The notes: generated by a model from the sequence alone, not told the origin. Positions 8,907 to 18,422 are shown, counted from the first letter of the stretch. The stretch is DNA of 64,000 nucleotides from Alitabrizicola rongguiensis (GCF_021491355.1 NZ_JAKENF010000002.1:992001-1056000); one strand, 5' to 3'. Numbers and translations: made by a program.

Positions 8907-9968
8907 TCAGCGAAGCCTGTGGCCTTTTTCCCCGGCTTCGAAGACAAGCGCATCGGCGGGATTGAAGCTCAGCCCCGTCGCCGATCCGGTCTTCAGATCC
9001 GCAGTGCCACCCGTTTCCACCACGAGCTTTTCGCCAGATGGCGCAGAGAGGTGGGCATAAGTCACGCCGCCAAGCGCTTCGACGATCTCGATGCGGTGGC
9101 TGTCGCCCGGAACCAGTTGCAGCGCCTGTGGCCGCAGCCCGACGACAACCCGCGCGCCAGGCGCAGGCAAGGCAACGGAGGTCGTCAGAGTTCCGGCAAG
9201 ACCCGGTACGTTGCACAGGCCCTTCCCGGTCACCTCGGCTGCGCAGAAGTTCATGGCGGGACTGCCGATAAAGCCCGCGACGAAGCGGTTGTCGGGATCT
9301 CGGTAGAGGTCGAGCGGACGGCCCACCTGCTCGACCCGGCCGGCGCGCAGCACGACGATCTTGTCGGCCAGCGTCATCGCCTCGACCTGATCATGGGTCA
9401 CGTAGACCATCGTCGCGCCGATCTCGCGGTGCAGTCGAGCGATCTCGACGCGCATTTCCACCCGCAGCTCAGCATCAAGGTTCGACAGCGGTTCGTCGAA
9501 CAGGAACACCTCGGGCCCGCGGACGATAGCGCGGCCAATGGCGACGCGCTGACGCTGCCCGCCCGACAGCGCCTTGGGCTTGCGCTGCAAGAGCTGGTCG
9601 AGCTTCAGGATTCGGGCAGCCTCGGCCACCTTGCGGTCGATTTCGGCGCGTGGATGGCCGGTCATCTTCAGACCGAAGCCCATGTTCTCTGCCACTGTCA
9701 TGTGGGGGTACAGCGCGTAGGTCTGGAACACCATCGCCACGCCGCGTTCCGACGGATCCATGCGGGTCACGTCCCGCGTTCCGATGCGGATCGTGCCGTC
9801 GCTTGTCTCCTCCAGCCCGGCGATCATCCGCAGAAGGGTGGACTTGCCGCACCCGGAGGGGCCGACGAAGACACAGAACTCCCCTTCCTCGATCGTCAGG
9901 TCGACCCCATGGATCACCTGAACCTCGCCGTAGCGCTTGATCACGCCGTCCAGTGTCACACCTGCCAT
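8907..9968 (-). CDS. ABC transporter ATP-binding protein, sugar (UgpC/MalK) type
   Basis: A 353-residue ABC ATPase with Walker A ([10 protein letters not shown], residues 37-46), signature [14 protein letters not shown], Walker B ([16 protein letters not shown]) and switch His ([15 protein letters not shown]), followed by a C-terminal TOBE domain from about residue 240. This is the UgpC/MalK architecture that serves carbohydrate importers. It is co-directional with the IclR gene, 15 bp downstream, and divergent from the binding protein and permeases at 10.9-14.0 kb, which lack their own ATPase. It therefore most probably energises that importer. Confidence 0.92.
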   Translation of the reverse strand: MAGVTLDGVIKRYGEVQVIHGVDLTIEEGEFCVFVGPSGCGKSTLLRMIAGLEETSDGTIRIGTRDVTRMDPSERGVAMVFQTYALYPHMTVAENMGFGLKMTGHPRAEIDRKVAEAARILKLDQLLQRKPKALSGGQRQRVAIGRAIVRGPEVFLFDEPLSNLDAELRVEMRVEIARLHREIGATMVYVTHDQVEAMTLADKIVVLRAGRVEQVGRPLDLYRDPDNRFVAGFIGSPAMNFCAAEVTGKGLCNVPGLAGTLTTSVALPAPGARVVVGLRPQALQLVPGDSHRIEIVEALGGVTYAHLSAPSGEKLVVETGGTADLKTGSATGLSFNPADALVFEAGEKGHRLR

Positions 9969-9983
9969 CCGCGACCTCTCCCC

Positions 9984-10769
9984 TTATCCCTGTTCCGGAA
10001 AGCGCCAATCTTCGGCCACGGCCGCGATGCGCGCTGCGCTGTCCTTGATCCGCCCCGCCTGCGCCTCGAGTGCAGCAAGATCCGTCCGGGCGGTGGTCGA
10101 AGTCACCGAGACCGCCCCAATCGCCCTGCCCGTCCGGGTCAGGATTGGCACCGCGCAGCAGATGATTCCCGGCTCGTGCTCTTCCCGGTCGAAAGCGTAG
10201 CCGCGATCGCGAATCGCGATGAGCTCGGCCTTGAGCTTTTCCGGGGTATCGAGTGTTTCGGGGGTGAATTGGTGAAAGCTCTGCCGGGCGATCGCTGCCT
10301 CGAGTGCGCCATCGTCGAGATAGGCCAGCATCGCCTTGCCCACCCCGGTGCAATAGGCTGGGCCGACTTTTCCCGCGCTCGAGAACATCTCGACCGGCTT
10401 GGTGGCATTGCGCTTGTCGACATACAGCACCTGCCCTTGATCGAGCTGCGCGAGGTGGATCGTCTCTCCGGTTTCTGCCGCCAGTTCATCAAGATAGGGG
10501 CGAGCCAGCGGCGCGAGCGAAGAGGTCGACCATGCAGCATGGGCCAGCCGGACCAGCCGAAGGCCCAGAGTATAGGTGCCCCGATCTTCGTCGTAGGCCA
10601 GCATTCCTTGATGCGTCAGCGTCTGCAGCAGGCGGTAGAGCGTCGCCTTGGGGTATGAAGATCCGACCTGGAGATCGGAAAAGCGCACGGGTCGTCCGCG
10701 TGCCGCGACCATGTCGAGCACATCGAGCGCCTTGCCGACCGTCCCATCCGCCCCAGTGTCCGAAGCCAT
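9984..10769 (-). CDS. IclR-family transcriptional regulator
   Basis: This 261-residue regulator has an N-terminal winged helix-turn-helix (VGKALDVLDMVAARGRPVRF, then YPKATLYRLLQTLTHQGML) and the IclR effector domain from about residue 85 (LARPYLDELAAETGETIHLA, then CTGVGKAMLAYL). Length and layout are standard. GGGAGGAA precedes the ATG at 10769. It diverges from the galactoside operon, and the intergenic space holds a promoter-like sequence and an imperfect inverted repeat. It is likely the local regulator, responding to galactose, galactonate or a related metabolite. That ligand assignment is inference from context. Confidence 0.9.
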   Translation of the reverse strand: MASDTGADGTVGKALDVLDMVAARGRPVRFSDLQVGSSYPKATLYRLLQTLTHQGMLAYDEDRGTYTLGLRLVRLAHAAWSTSSLAPLARPYLDELAAETGETIHLAQLDQGQVLYVDKRNATKPVEMFSSAGKVGPAYCTGVGKAMLAYLDDGALEAAIARQSFHQFTPETLDTPEKLKAELIAIRDRGYAFDREEHEPGIICCAVPILTRTGRAIGAVSVTSTTARTDLAALEAQAGRIKDSAARIAAVAEDWRFPEQG

Positions 10770-10786
10770 CGCCCCGTTCCTCCCTG

Positions 10787-10815
10787 TTGACAGCTGTAAC
10801 CGTACCGCGCATAGT
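10787..10815 (+). promoter_or_regulatory. Candidate sigma-70 promoter of the galactoside operon
   Basis: TTGACA (10787-10792) is followed after 17 bp by CATAGT (10810-10815), a consensus -35 and a 4/6 match to the -10 box. The predicted start of transcription, near 10822, is about 45 bp upstream of the ATG of the binding-protein gene. No experiment supports it here. Confidence 0.5.
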
Positions 10816-10834
10816 TTTCAATATTCAAGACTAA

Positions 10835-10851
10835 GTTTCACATAATGGAAC
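10835..10851. promoter_or_regulatory. Imperfect inverted repeat, candidate IclR operator
   Basis: GTTTCA-N5-TGGAAC has five of six arm bases complementary. It lies just downstream of the predicted transcription start and immediately before the GGGAGGGAG ribosome-binding site. A bound regulator at this spot would block the promoter. The divergent IclR protein is the obvious candidate. Confidence 0.35.
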
Positions 10852-10867
10852 CACAGGGAGGGAGACT

Positions 10868-12112
10868 ATGGTCCATGCAAAGACGGGGGTGCTTGCCTTC
10901 ACGGCAGCGCTCCTCATGACCGGCTCGGCGATGGCCGAACAGCGGGTCCTGAAATACAACGCCGACTACGACCCGATTCCGCTGGCAGCGATGGAGGCGC
11001 TGATCGCGGACTTCGAGGCAGCGAACCCCGACATCGACGTTCAGCTGACGAACTTCGACCACGAGGGCTACAAGACCGCGATCCGGAACTTCCTGACGGC
11101 CGACTCGCCCGATCTGGCGAACTGGTATGCCGGCAACCGGATGGCGCCCTTTGTCACCTCGGGACAGTTCCTGGACGTGTCCGACGTGTGGGAGGCGAAC
11201 GGCCTGGGCGAAGCGCTGGCTTCCGCGAAGGCCTCGATGACCATCGACGGCAAGCAGTGGGGCGTTCCCTACACCTACTACCAGTGGGGCATCTACTATA
11301 ACCGCGACGCCTACAAGGCAGCGGGCGTGGATCTGCCGGGCGAGAATGGCGTGAGCTGGGACCAGTTCGTTGCCAACTGCGAAAAGTTCAAGGCCGCCGG
11401 TATCGACTGCGTGACGACCGGCTCGAAGGCGCTGTGGCCGGTTGCGGGTATCTTCGACTACCTGTCGCTGCGCACAAACGGCTACGAGTGGCACATGGAC
11501 CTGACCGCCGGGAAGGTTCCGTGGACCGACCAGAAGGTTAAGGACGTCTTCGCCCAGTGGGCCAAGATCCAGCCCTACACCACCGCCAACCACGCAGCGA
11601 TCGACTGGCAAGATGCGGCAGCGCTTCTCGTTCAGGGCAAGGCCGCAAACTACGTTATGGGCAACTTTGCCGTCGGCGTCTTCAAGGAAGGCGGTATGAC
11701 GAACGAGACCCTCGGCTTCATGGTGTTCCCGGAAATCACCCCCGGCATTCCGCGCGCCGAGGAAGCACCGACCGACACGATCCACATCCCGGCCGGCGCC
11801 CAGAACGTCGAAGACGCCAAGAAGTTCCTGGCCTTCGTCGCTTCGCCCGAAGCGCAGACCAAGTGGAACGCGGCAGTGGGCCAGTTGCCGACCAACAAGA
11901 ACTCGACCGTCGACCCGAACGATCCGTTCCTCGTGGCCGGTTTCGAGTCGCTCTCGACCGCCTATGCCCTGGCGCAGTTCTTCGACCGTGACGCGCCCGC
12001 CGAGATGGCCAAGGCCGGCATGGAAGGCTTCCAGGAATTCCTTGTGAAGCCCGAGAACCTCGATGCGATCCTCGAGCGTCTCGAGAAGACCCGTCAGAAG
12101 GTCTACAAGTAA
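10868..12112 (+). CDS. ABC transporter sugar-binding protein (galactoside importer)
   Basis: This 414-residue periplasmic solute-binding protein of the extracellular family 1 (MalE-like) has a signal peptide of about 23 residues ending SAMA. The mature protein starts EQRVLKYNADYDPIP and carries segments typical of the family (DLANWYAGNRM, YTYYQWGIYYNRDAYKAAG). It is the first gene of the rightward operon, with a strong GGGAGGGAG ribosome-binding site. A terminator follows directly, so it should be made in excess over the permeases. Downstream alpha- and beta-galactosidases suggest that the ligand is an oligosaccharide containing galactose, such as melibiose or a raffinose-type sugar. Confidence 0.92.
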   Translation: MVHAKTGVLAFTAALLMTGSAMAEQRVLKYNADYDPIPLAAMEALIADFEAANPDIDVQLTNFDHEGYKTAIRNFLTADSPDLANWYAGNRMAPFVTSGQFLDVSDVWEANGLGEALASAKASMTIDGKQWGVPYTYYQWGIYYNRDAYKAAGVDLPGENGVSWDQFVANCEKFKAAGIDCVTTGSKALWPVAGIFDYLSLRTNGYEWHMDLTAGKVPWTDQKVKDVFAQWAKIQPYTTANHAAIDWQDAAALLVQGKAANYVMGNFAVGVFKEGGMTNETLGFMVFPEITPGIPRAEEAPTDTIHIPAGAQNVEDAKKFLAFVASPEAQTKWNAAVGQLPTNKNSTVDPNDPFLVAGFESLSTAYALAQFFDRDAPAEMAKAGMEGFQEFLVKPENLDAILERLEKTRQKVYK

Positions 12113-12117
12113 GGCAC

Positions 12118-12148
12118 AAGACCCGGGCAGACTTTCTGCCCGGGTCTT
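12118..12148 (+). terminator. Intra-operon terminator/attenuator hairpin
   Basis: A perfect 14 bp stem with a 3-base loop (arms 12118-12131 and 12135-12148, core GACCCGGGCAG) is followed by CCTTCT. It starts six bases after the stop codon of the binding-protein gene and about 70 bp before the first permease. Partial termination or 3'-end protection here would keep the binding protein in excess over the permeases, as is known for MalE-type operons. Confidence 0.75.
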
Positions 12149-12220
12149 CCTTCTGCCCGGGGGGCGTTGCTGCCCCCTTTATTTCGCCAAAGGCCCCATT
12201 TGCGCGCCCCCGAGGTCCCG

Positions 12221-13108
12221 ATGTCCGCATACTGGAAAGCGAACCAGCGACGCCTTGCGCCCTGGCTATTCCTTGCCCCCGGCGCCCTGATGTTCCTGAT
12301 CTACGTGCTGATCCCGATCGCGCAGTCGATCTGGATCTCGTTCTATGATTGGGACGGCATGGGCGAGGCGACATGGATCGGCACCGCGAACTATGTGGAA
12401 CTCGTCGATGACGATGCCTTCTACACCTCGCTCAAGAACAACGTGATCTGGCTGGTGCTCTACATGCTGGCGCTGCCGGTCGGGCTGATGATCGCCATCT
12501 TTCTCAATCAGAATGTCCGCGGCATCCGGGCCTACAAGTCACTGTTCTTCTTTCCTTTCGTCATCAGCCAGGTCGTCGTCGGCCTTATGTTCTCCTGGTT
12601 TTATGCCCCCGACTTCGGCCTGTTCTACCGACTGATCGAATGGGCCACCGGCACCGGCATCGCCGTGCTTGCCGACGAGCGGTTCGTGACCTACGGCATC
12701 ATCGCCGCCGGTCTGTGGCCGCAGATCGCCTATGTGATGATCCTTTACCTCACGGGGCTGAACAACGTCGCGCCGGACCAGGTCGAGGCTGCACGGCTGG
12801 ACGGTGCACGCGGCTGGCGGATGCTCTGGTACGTCATCCTTCCGCAGCTGAAGCCCGCGACCTTCATCGCCGTGGTCGTCACGGTCATCGGCGCGCTGCG
12901 CTCGTTCGACCTGGTCTCGATCATGACCGATGGCGGCCCCTACGGCTCGTCCCGGGTCCTGTCCTTCTTCATGTACGAACAGGCTCTGTCGGAATACGGC
13001 TATCGCATGGGTTATGGCGCGGCGATCGCGGTCGTCCTCTTCGCAATCATGATGGTCTTCATATCGGGCTTCATCTGGAAGATGTGGCGCGACGAGACGG
13101 AGCGCTGA
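12221..13108 (+). CDS. ABC transporter permease, sugar importer subunit 1
   Basis: A 295-residue inner-membrane protein of the MalF/UgpA type. It has about six membrane segments, starting with WLFLAPGALMFLIYVLIPIA, and the cytoplasmic EAA loop (EAARLDGARGWRMLWYVILP) that docks on the ATPase. The ATG at 12221 has GAGG upstream; the open frame extends 18 codons further without similarity. It follows the attenuator hairpin and is separated by one base from the second permease. Its ATPase partner is probably the divergent gene at 8907-9968. Confidence 0.92.
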   Translation: MSAYWKANQRRLAPWLFLAPGALMFLIYVLIPIAQSIWISFYDWDGMGEATWIGTANYVELVDDDAFYTSLKNNVIWLVLYMLALPVGLMIAIFLNQNVRGIRAYKSLFFFPFVISQVVVGLMFSWFYAPDFGLFYRLIEWATGTGIAVLADERFVTYGIIAAGLWPQIAYVMILYLTGLNNVAPDQVEAARLDGARGWRMLWYVILPQLKPATFIAVVVTVIGALRSFDLVSIMTDGGPYGSSRVLSFFMYEQALSEYGYRMGYGAAIAVVLFAIMMVFISGFIWKMWRDETER

Positions 13109-13109
13109 G

Positions 13110-13955
13110 ATGTTTCCTCGCCCCATCGAACAGACATCCCCCACCACGCAGACGCTCTACAAGGTCGCCCTGCCCGCGGCGCTGATCCTCTGGCTCTTGC
13201 CGCTGATCGGGGTGGCCATTACCTCGCTTCGCCCAGCCTCGGATCTTGCCCAGGGCAACTACTTCGGAATGCCGAGCTACATCGCCTTCGAGAATTACCG
13301 CCAGCTTGCCTTCGACAGCGCGATCCCACGCTACATGCTTAATTCGCTTTGGGTCACGATTCCCACGGTCATCGGCGCCGTGGCCCTGTCTTGCATGACT
13401 GGCTTCGCCCTGGCCGTCTATCGCTTCCGCTCGAACCTTCTGGTGTTCTTCCTGTTCGTCGCGGGCAATTTCGTGCCCTTTCAGATCCTGATGGTGCCGG
13501 TTCGTGACCTGACCCTGAGTCTGGGCATGTACAACACCTGGTATGGGCTGGCGCTGTTCCACATCGCCTTCCAAACCGGGTTCTGCACGTTGTTCATGCG
13601 CAACTTCATCAAGAGCCTGCCCTTCGAGCTTATCGAGGCGGCTCGCGTCGAGGGGGTCAGCGAGATCCGCATCTTCTGGCACGTCGTAATGCCGCTGATG
13701 CGTCCCGCGATTGCCGCCCTTGCCGTTCTGGTCTTCACATTCATTTGGAACGACTTCTTCTGGGCGACGGTGCTGACCACCAGCGCCGAGACCCAGCCGA
13801 TCACGGCGGGCCTGTCGTCATTGAACGGTCAGTGGATCGCCCAATGGCAGCTTGTGTCCGCCGGATCGATCATTGCCGCCCTTCCGCCCGTGCTGATGTT
13901 CTTCCTGATGCAGAAGCACTTCATCGCGGGCCTCACCCTTGGAGCCGTAAAGTGA
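13110..13955 (+). CDS. ABC transporter permease, sugar importer subunit 2
   Basis: This 281-residue MalG/UgpE-type permease has six predicted membrane segments (first ALILWLLPLIGVAITSL) and an EAA loop, EAARVEGVSEIRIFWHVVMP. It starts one base after the stop of the first permease and overlaps the alpha-galactosidase start by the GTGA arrangement, so translation is coupled from transport to hydrolysis. It pairs with the preceding permease as the membrane channel of the galactoside importer. Confidence 0.92.
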   Translation: MFPRPIEQTSPTTQTLYKVALPAALILWLLPLIGVAITSLRPASDLAQGNYFGMPSYIAFENYRQLAFDSAIPRYMLNSLWVTIPTVIGAVALSCMTGFALAVYRFRSNLLVFFLFVAGNFVPFQILMVPVRDLTLSLGMYNTWYGLALFHIAFQTGFCTLFMRNFIKSLPFELIEAARVEGVSEIRIFWHVVMPLMRPAIAALAVLVFTFIWNDFFWATVLTTSAETQPITAGLSSLNGQWIAQWQLVSAGSIIAALPPVLMFFLMQKHFIAGLTLGAVK

Positions 13956-15307
13956 CAAAGATTGCCTTCATCGGGGCGGGATCGACCGTCTTCATGAAGA
14001 ACCTGATCGGTGACGCGCTGCAGATGCCAGCGCTATCGGATGCCACAATCTCGCTGATGGATATCGACCGGAAGCGGCTGGCCGAAAGCGAATTGGTGGT
14101 GCGCAAGCTGGTTGCCTCGCTCGGCGTGCCGGCAAGCATCGAGACGCACACACACCAGCGCAGCGCGATCGAAGGGGCGGACTTCGTCATCGTTGCCTTC
14201 CAGATCGGGGGCTACAAGCCCTGCACGGTGACCGACTTCGAGATACCGAAGCGCTACGGCCTCCGGCAGACCATCGCCGACACCCTTGGGATCGGCGGCA
14301 TCATGCGCGGCCTACGCACGGTTCCCCATCTGTGGAAGCTGGCCGAGGACATGCGTGCGGTCTGCCCCGGTGCGATCATGCTGCAATACGTCAACCCGAT
14401 GGCCATCAACACCTGGGCCATCGGTGCGCGCTATCCGGATGTGAAGCAGGTGGGCCTGTGTCACTCGGTGCAGGGCACGGCCTATGAGCTTTCCCGCGAT
14501 CTCGAGATTCCGCTTGGCGACATCCGCTATCGTGCGGCGGGCATCAACCACATGGCCTTCTACCTGAACTTCGAGGCGCGGCAGGCGGACGGCTCTTGGC
14601 GCGACCTCTACCCGGCCCTGCGGGCGGGCTATCAGGCAGGACGCATCCCGAAGCCCAGCCACTGGAACGCCCGCTGCCCCAACAAGGTGCGCTACGAAGC
14701 GATGATGCACCTTGGCTATTTCGTCACCGAGAGCAGCGAGCACTTCGCCGAATACGTGCCGTGGTTCATCAAGTCCGACCGACCGGACCTGATCGAAGCC
14801 TTCGGCATCCCGCTCGACGAATATCCCGTTCGCTGCGAAGAGCAGATCGCAGCTTGGGCGGCGCAGGCCGAGGGCTATGCGCGGGCAGAGCGCATCGAAG
14901 TGAAACGGTCAAACGAATACGCGGCGGTGATCATGAATTCGGTCGTCACGGGTACGCCTTCTGTCATCTATGGCAACGTCCCGAACCGCGGGTTCATTCC
15001 GCAATTGCCGCAAGGTTCAGCGGTCGAGGTGCCGACGTTGGTCGATGCGAACGGGTTGCAACCAACGACTGTGAACGACATTCCCCCTCAGCTTATCGCG
15101 CTGATGCGGACGAACGTGAACGTCCAGGAACTGACCGTGGCGGCTCTTCTCGAGGAGAACCGAGAACACATCTACCATGCCGCCATGCTCGACCCGCACA
15201 CCGCGGCCGAACTGGACCTGCGCCAGATCCGGGCGCTGGTGGATGACCTGATCGAGGCACATGGCGATTGGATGCCGGCATGGATCACCGGAAAGAAGGC
15301 CGCGTGA
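13952..15307 (+). CDS. melA: Alpha-galactosidase, glycoside hydrolase family 4
   Basis: A 451-residue GH4 enzyme starting at GTG 13952, which overlaps the permease stop. The N-terminal NAD-binding fold reads VTKIAFIGAGSTVFMKNLI. Conserved metal/NAD-site segments follow: QYVNPMAINTWA, the GLCHSVQGT motif with the metal-binding cysteine, and GINHMAFYLNFE. GH4 enzymes use NAD+ and Mn2+ in a redox-assisted hydrolysis. The sequence and surroundings fit alpha-galactosidase (MelA) rather than glucosidase or glucuronidase, although GH4 specificity is not certain from sequence. It is cytoplasmic and acts on imported alpha-galactosides. Confidence 0.88.
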   Translation: MTKIAFIGAGSTVFMKNLIGDALQMPALSDATISLMDIDRKRLAESELVVRKLVASLGVPASIETHTHQRSAIEGADFVIVAFQIGGYKPCTVTDFEIPKRYGLRQTIADTLGIGGIMRGLRTVPHLWKLAEDMRAVCPGAIMLQYVNPMAINTWAIGARYPDVKQVGLCHSVQGTAYELSRDLEIPLGDIRYRAAGINHMAFYLNFEARQADGSWRDLYPALRAGYQAGRIPKPSHWNARCPNKVRYEAMMHLGYFVTESSEHFAEYVPWFIKSDRPDLIEAFGIPLDEYPVRCEEQIAAWAAQAEGYARAERIEVKRSNEYAAVIMNSVVTGTPSVIYGNVPNRGFIPQLPQGSAVEVPTLVDANGLQPTTVNDIPPQLIALMRTNVNVQELTVAALLEENREHIYHAAMLDPHTAAELDLRQIRALVDDLIEAHGDWMPAWITGKKAA

Positions 15308-15308
15308 G

Positions 15309-16085
15309 ATGAGCAAAGATACCCTGCCCAGATTTCCTGACCTCATAGGCGCATCCGTGTTCATCACCGGCGGCGGTTCCGGCATCGGGGCCGCCCTGAC
15401 CGAGGGTTTCCTTCGACAAGGCGCGAAGGTGGCGTTCTGCCAGCGCAGCGATGCCTCGGCCTTCTGTGGCGAGATGGAAAAGGCTACGGGCAACCGCCCG
15501 CTGTTCCTGCCTTGCGATCTCACCGACCTGGCGCAGTTGAACACCGTGCTGGCCGAGGCGGCACAGGCGCATGGTCCGATCACGGTCCTGGTCAACAACG
15601 CCGCCAACGACCAGCGCCACAAGACGCTGGAAACGGATGAGGCCTTCTTCGATTGGTCGATCGCGATCAACCTGAAGGCCTATTTCTTCGCGGCGAAGGC
15701 AGTGATCCCGGGGATGCAAGCTGCGGGCGGCGGGTCGATCATCAACTTCTCGTCGATCAGCTACATGATGGGGAATGCCGGTTACCCGGTCTACACAGCC
15801 GCCAATTCCGCCATCAATGGTCTGACTCGCAGCCTTGCCCGCGAATTCGGGCCGGATCGCATCCGTGTCAACGCGCTGTCCCCCGGCTGGGTCCTGACCG
15901 AACGGCAAAAGGAGTTGTGGGTGACGCCCGAAGGTCTGGCTGCGCATCTGGACCGTCAATGCCTCAAGGATCCGCTGGAGCCCGCCGACATCGTCGGTGG
16001 TTGCCTTTTCCTGGCCTCCTCGGTGTCGAAGGCCATGACGGGGCAGGCGCTTGTGATCGATGGCGGAGTGGTGGTGACAGGATGA
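15309..16085 (+). CDS. Short-chain dehydrogenase/reductase, probable galactose 1-dehydrogenase, catalytic Lys replaced
   Basis: The 258-residue SDR has the NAD(P) glycine motif (FITGGGSGIGAALTEGF), the NNA motif (LVNNAAND), the catalytic serine (INFSSIS) and tyrosine (YPVYTAANSA). The residue four after the tyrosine is Asn instead of the usual Lys; the DNA reads TAC ACA GCC GCC AAT. By context it should oxidise D-galactose, or another sugar of the pathway, to the lactone handled by the SMP-30 enzyme two genes on. It begins one base after the stop of the alpha-galactosidase gene and overlaps dgoK. The lysine loss makes normal activity uncertain. Confidence 0.82.
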   Translation: MSKDTLPRFPDLIGASVFITGGGSGIGAALTEGFLRQGAKVAFCQRSDASAFCGEMEKATGNRPLFLPCDLTDLAQLNTVLAEAAQAHGPITVLVNNAANDQRHKTLETDEAFFDWSIAINLKAYFFAAKAVIPGMQAAGGGSIINFSSISYMMGNAGYPVYTAANSAINGLTRSLAREFGPDRIRVNALSPGWVLTERQKELWVTPEGLAAHLDRQCLKDPLEPADIVGGCLFLASSVSKAMTGQALVIDGGVVVTG

Positions 16086-16981
16086 AACCGGACTGGATCG
16101 CCGTTGACTGGGGCACGACCCACCTGCGGGCCTGGGCGATGGGCGCGGAGGGCATCCGCGCCTCGGCTGAATCTGACGACGGAATGGGCCGGCTGAGCCG
16201 CGACGCCTTCGAGGCGGCGCTGATCCGGCTGATCGACCCCTGGCTGGGTGGCGGCGTGACCCCGGTTGTCGCCTGCGGCATGGTCGGCAGCCGTCAGGGA
16301 TGGTTCGAGGCACCCTACCGCACCGTCCCCTGCGCGCCACTCACGCAAGGGACGCTGGCGCATGTGCCGGTAAAGGACCCACGGATCTCAGTGCAGATCG
16401 CCCCGGGCCTCAAGCAGACCAAACCTGCCGACGTGATGCGCGGCGAGGAGACGCAGATCGCCGGGGCCCTCGCGCTTGACCCGGGCTTCGATGGCGCGAT
16501 CTGCCTGCCCGGAACCCATTCCAAATGGGCTCAGGTCAGCGCCGGCGAAGTCGTCAGCTTCCAGACATTCCTGACCGGAGAACTCTATGCGCTTCTGGCC
16601 GAGCATTCTGTCTTGCGCCATGGCCTCTCCGAGGGCTGGGAGGATGCCTATTTTGACGAGGGGGTGGCAGAGGGTCTGTCACATCCCGAACGGCTCATGG
16701 CCCAGCTCTTCCGCCTGCGGGCCGAGGGGCTGATTGCCGGGCTGTCAGGGCCCGCCGCACGCGCGCGCCTCTCGGGCCTCCTGATTGGCGCGGAACTTGC
16801 CGCCGCAAAGGCGTGGTGGCTAGGGCTTCCCATCCTGCTGATCGGATCGTCGCGTCTTACCGCCATTTATGCCCGCGCCCTAGCCATGCAGGGTGCGTCA
16901 ACCCGTTCCCTGTCTGCCACCGACTGCACGATCGCAGGCCTTGCGCTTGCCGCCGGGGCGCTAACGAGAGCTGCCGAATGA
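16082..16981 (+). CDS. dgoK: 2-dehydro-3-deoxygalactonokinase
   Basis: This 299-residue sugar kinase of the DgoK family phosphorylates 2-dehydro-3-deoxygalactonate with ATP. The N-terminus [16 protein letters not shown] is the phosphate-1 motif of the family, and [21 protein letters not shown] and [10 protein letters not shown] are further family signatures. It overlaps the SDR gene upstream (ATGA) and dgoA downstream (ATGA), which indicates coupled translation and a shared pathway. Length is normal and I see no defect. Confidence 0.93.
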   Translation: MKPDWIAVDWGTTHLRAWAMGAEGIRASAESDDGMGRLSRDAFEAALIRLIDPWLGGGVTPVVACGMVGSRQGWFEAPYRTVPCAPLTQGTLAHVPVKDPRISVQIAPGLKQTKPADVMRGEETQIAGALALDPGFDGAICLPGTHSKWAQVSAGEVVSFQTFLTGELYALLAEHSVLRHGLSEGWEDAYFDEGVAEGLSHPERLMAQLFRLRAEGLIAGLSGPAARARLSGLLIGAELAAAKAWWLGLPILLIGSSRLTAIYARALAMQGASTRSLSATDCTIAGLALAAGALTRAAE

Positions 16982-17583
16982 CCCGCCCGATCATCGCCAT
17001 CCTCCGTGGCATCACTCCCGACGATGCCGTCCCAGTGGCCGAGGCGCTGATTGCCGCCGGCATCACCACCATCGAAGTGCCGTTGAACTCGCCACATCCG
17101 ATGCATTCCATCGCAGCAATGGCGCATGCCTTCGGCGACGATGCGGTGATCGGGGCGGGCACGGTTCTGACCGTCAAGCAGGTGCGGGAAGTGGCCGACG
17201 CCGGCGGGCGGATCATCGTTTCGCCCAACATGGATGCCGAGGTGATCGGGGAAACGCGCCGCGCCGGCCTTGAAAGCTGGCCGGGCGTCATGACGCCCTC
17301 CGAGTGCTTCGCTGCGCTCAAGGCCGGGGCCACGGGGCTGAAGCTGTTCCCCGGCAACTTGCTTGGCCCCGAGGGGCTGAAGGCCATTCGCGCCGTCTTG
17401 CCGCAAGGTACGCGCGTCTATGCCGTCGGCGGTGCCGGAGCAGCCAACCTGAAGGACTGGCTCAAGGCCGGAGCGGACGGGTTCGGAATCGGCACATCGC
17501 TTTACACCCCCGGCCTGTCGGCCGCTGACGTTGGCACCCGTGCACGCGCGTTGGTTGCTGCATATGATGAGGCCACTCGATGA
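16978..17583 (+). CDS. dgoA: 2-dehydro-3-deoxy-6-phosphogalactonate aldolase
   Basis: A 201-residue KDPG/KDPGal aldolase that splits 2-dehydro-3-deoxy-6-phosphogalactonate into pyruvate and glyceraldehyde 3-phosphate. The Schiff-base lysine is Lys122 (GLKLFPGN) and the catalytic Glu33 lies in [10 protein letters not shown]. It begins [15 protein letters not shown], as is usual for DgoA. It overlaps dgoK by four bases and the lactonase gene by four bases. Together with dgoK it defines the galactonate branch rather than the glucose branch. Confidence 0.93.
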   Translation: MTRPIIAILRGITPDDAVPVAEALIAAGITTIEVPLNSPHPMHSIAAMAHAFGDDAVIGAGTVLTVKQVREVADAGGRIIVSPNMDAEVIGETRRAGLESWPGVMTPSECFAALKAGATGLKLFPGNLLGPEGLKAIRAVLPQGTRVYAVGGAGAANLKDWLKAGADGFGIGTSLYTPGLSAADVGTRARALVAAYDEATR

Positions 17584-18422
17584 TATTCGACGACCGCCGC
17601 TGCGAATTGGGCGAGGGTCCGCTTTGGCACCCGCTGCGCGAACAACTGTTCTGGTTCGACATCCTGGGCCGGAGTCTTCTGTCCCGCGACGAGACCGGTC
17701 CCCGCCAGTGGCAGTTCCCGCAGATGGTCTCGGCCGCCGGATGGATCAGCAGGGACGTGCTTCTGATCGCCGGCGAGACCGGCCTTTTTCGGTTCGACCT
17801 GACCAGCGGCACGTCCGAACCCCTCGCCGCCCTCGAAGCCGACAACCCACAGACCCGCTCGAACGATGGTCGGGCTGATCCGCAGGGCGGTTTCTGGATC
17901 GGGACCATGGGCAAGAAGGCAGAGACCGGCGCTGGCGCGATCTATCGCTACTTCCGGGGTGAGCTGCGAAAGCTGTTTCCCTCGATCTCGATCCCGAATT
18001 CCATGTGTTTCACGCCCGATGGTCGCACCGCACAGTTCGCAGATTCCCCCACAAGGCGCGTGATGCGCGTGTCTCTCGATGCGCAGGGATGGCCGGTGGG
18101 TGAGCCACAGGTGTTCCTGCAACTGGCTCCGAATGGCCCCGAACCGGACGGCGCCGTAATGGATGTTGACGGGGTAACCTGGTTGGCGGAATGGGGTGCC
18201 GCGCGGGTCGCGGCCTATGCGCCCGACGGTAGCTATCTGCGCAGCGTACCTTTTGATGCCCCCCATACCTCTTGCCCGGCGTTCGGAGGGACGACGCTTT
18301 ACTGCACCTCTGCGCTGCAGGGGATGGACGATGCGGCTCGCTCTGCCAAACCACATGCTGGCAAGACCTTCATCGCCAAGAGCGTCGCACAGGGCCAGCT
18401 GGAACATCAGGTGATCCTGTGA
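17580..18422 (+). CDS. SMP-30/gluconolactonase family lactonase
   Basis: The 280-residue six-bladed beta-propeller belongs to the SMP-30/regucalcin/gluconolactonase family. The metal-ligand segments are visible: [10 protein letters not shown] near residue 10, [16 protein letters not shown] near 93, [11 protein letters not shown] and [11 protein letters not shown] further on. In this operon it most likely opens galactonolactone to galactonate. It overlaps dgoA and the beta-galactosidase gene. No signal peptide is present, so it is cytoplasmic. The chemically similar arabino- or fuconolactone cannot be excluded. Confidence 0.9.
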   Translation: MIFDDRRCELGEGPLWHPLREQLFWFDILGRSLLSRDETGPRQWQFPQMVSAAGWISRDVLLIAGETGLFRFDLTSGTSEPLAALEADNPQTRSNDGRADPQGGFWIGTMGKKAETGAGAIYRYFRGELRKLFPSISIPNSMCFTPDGRTAQFADSPTRRVMRVSLDAQGWPVGEPQVFLQLAPNGPEPDGAVMDVDGVTWLAEWGAARVAAYAPDGSYLRSVPFDAPHTSCPAFGGTTLYCTSALQGMDDAARSAKPHAGKTFIAKSVAQGQLEHQVIL

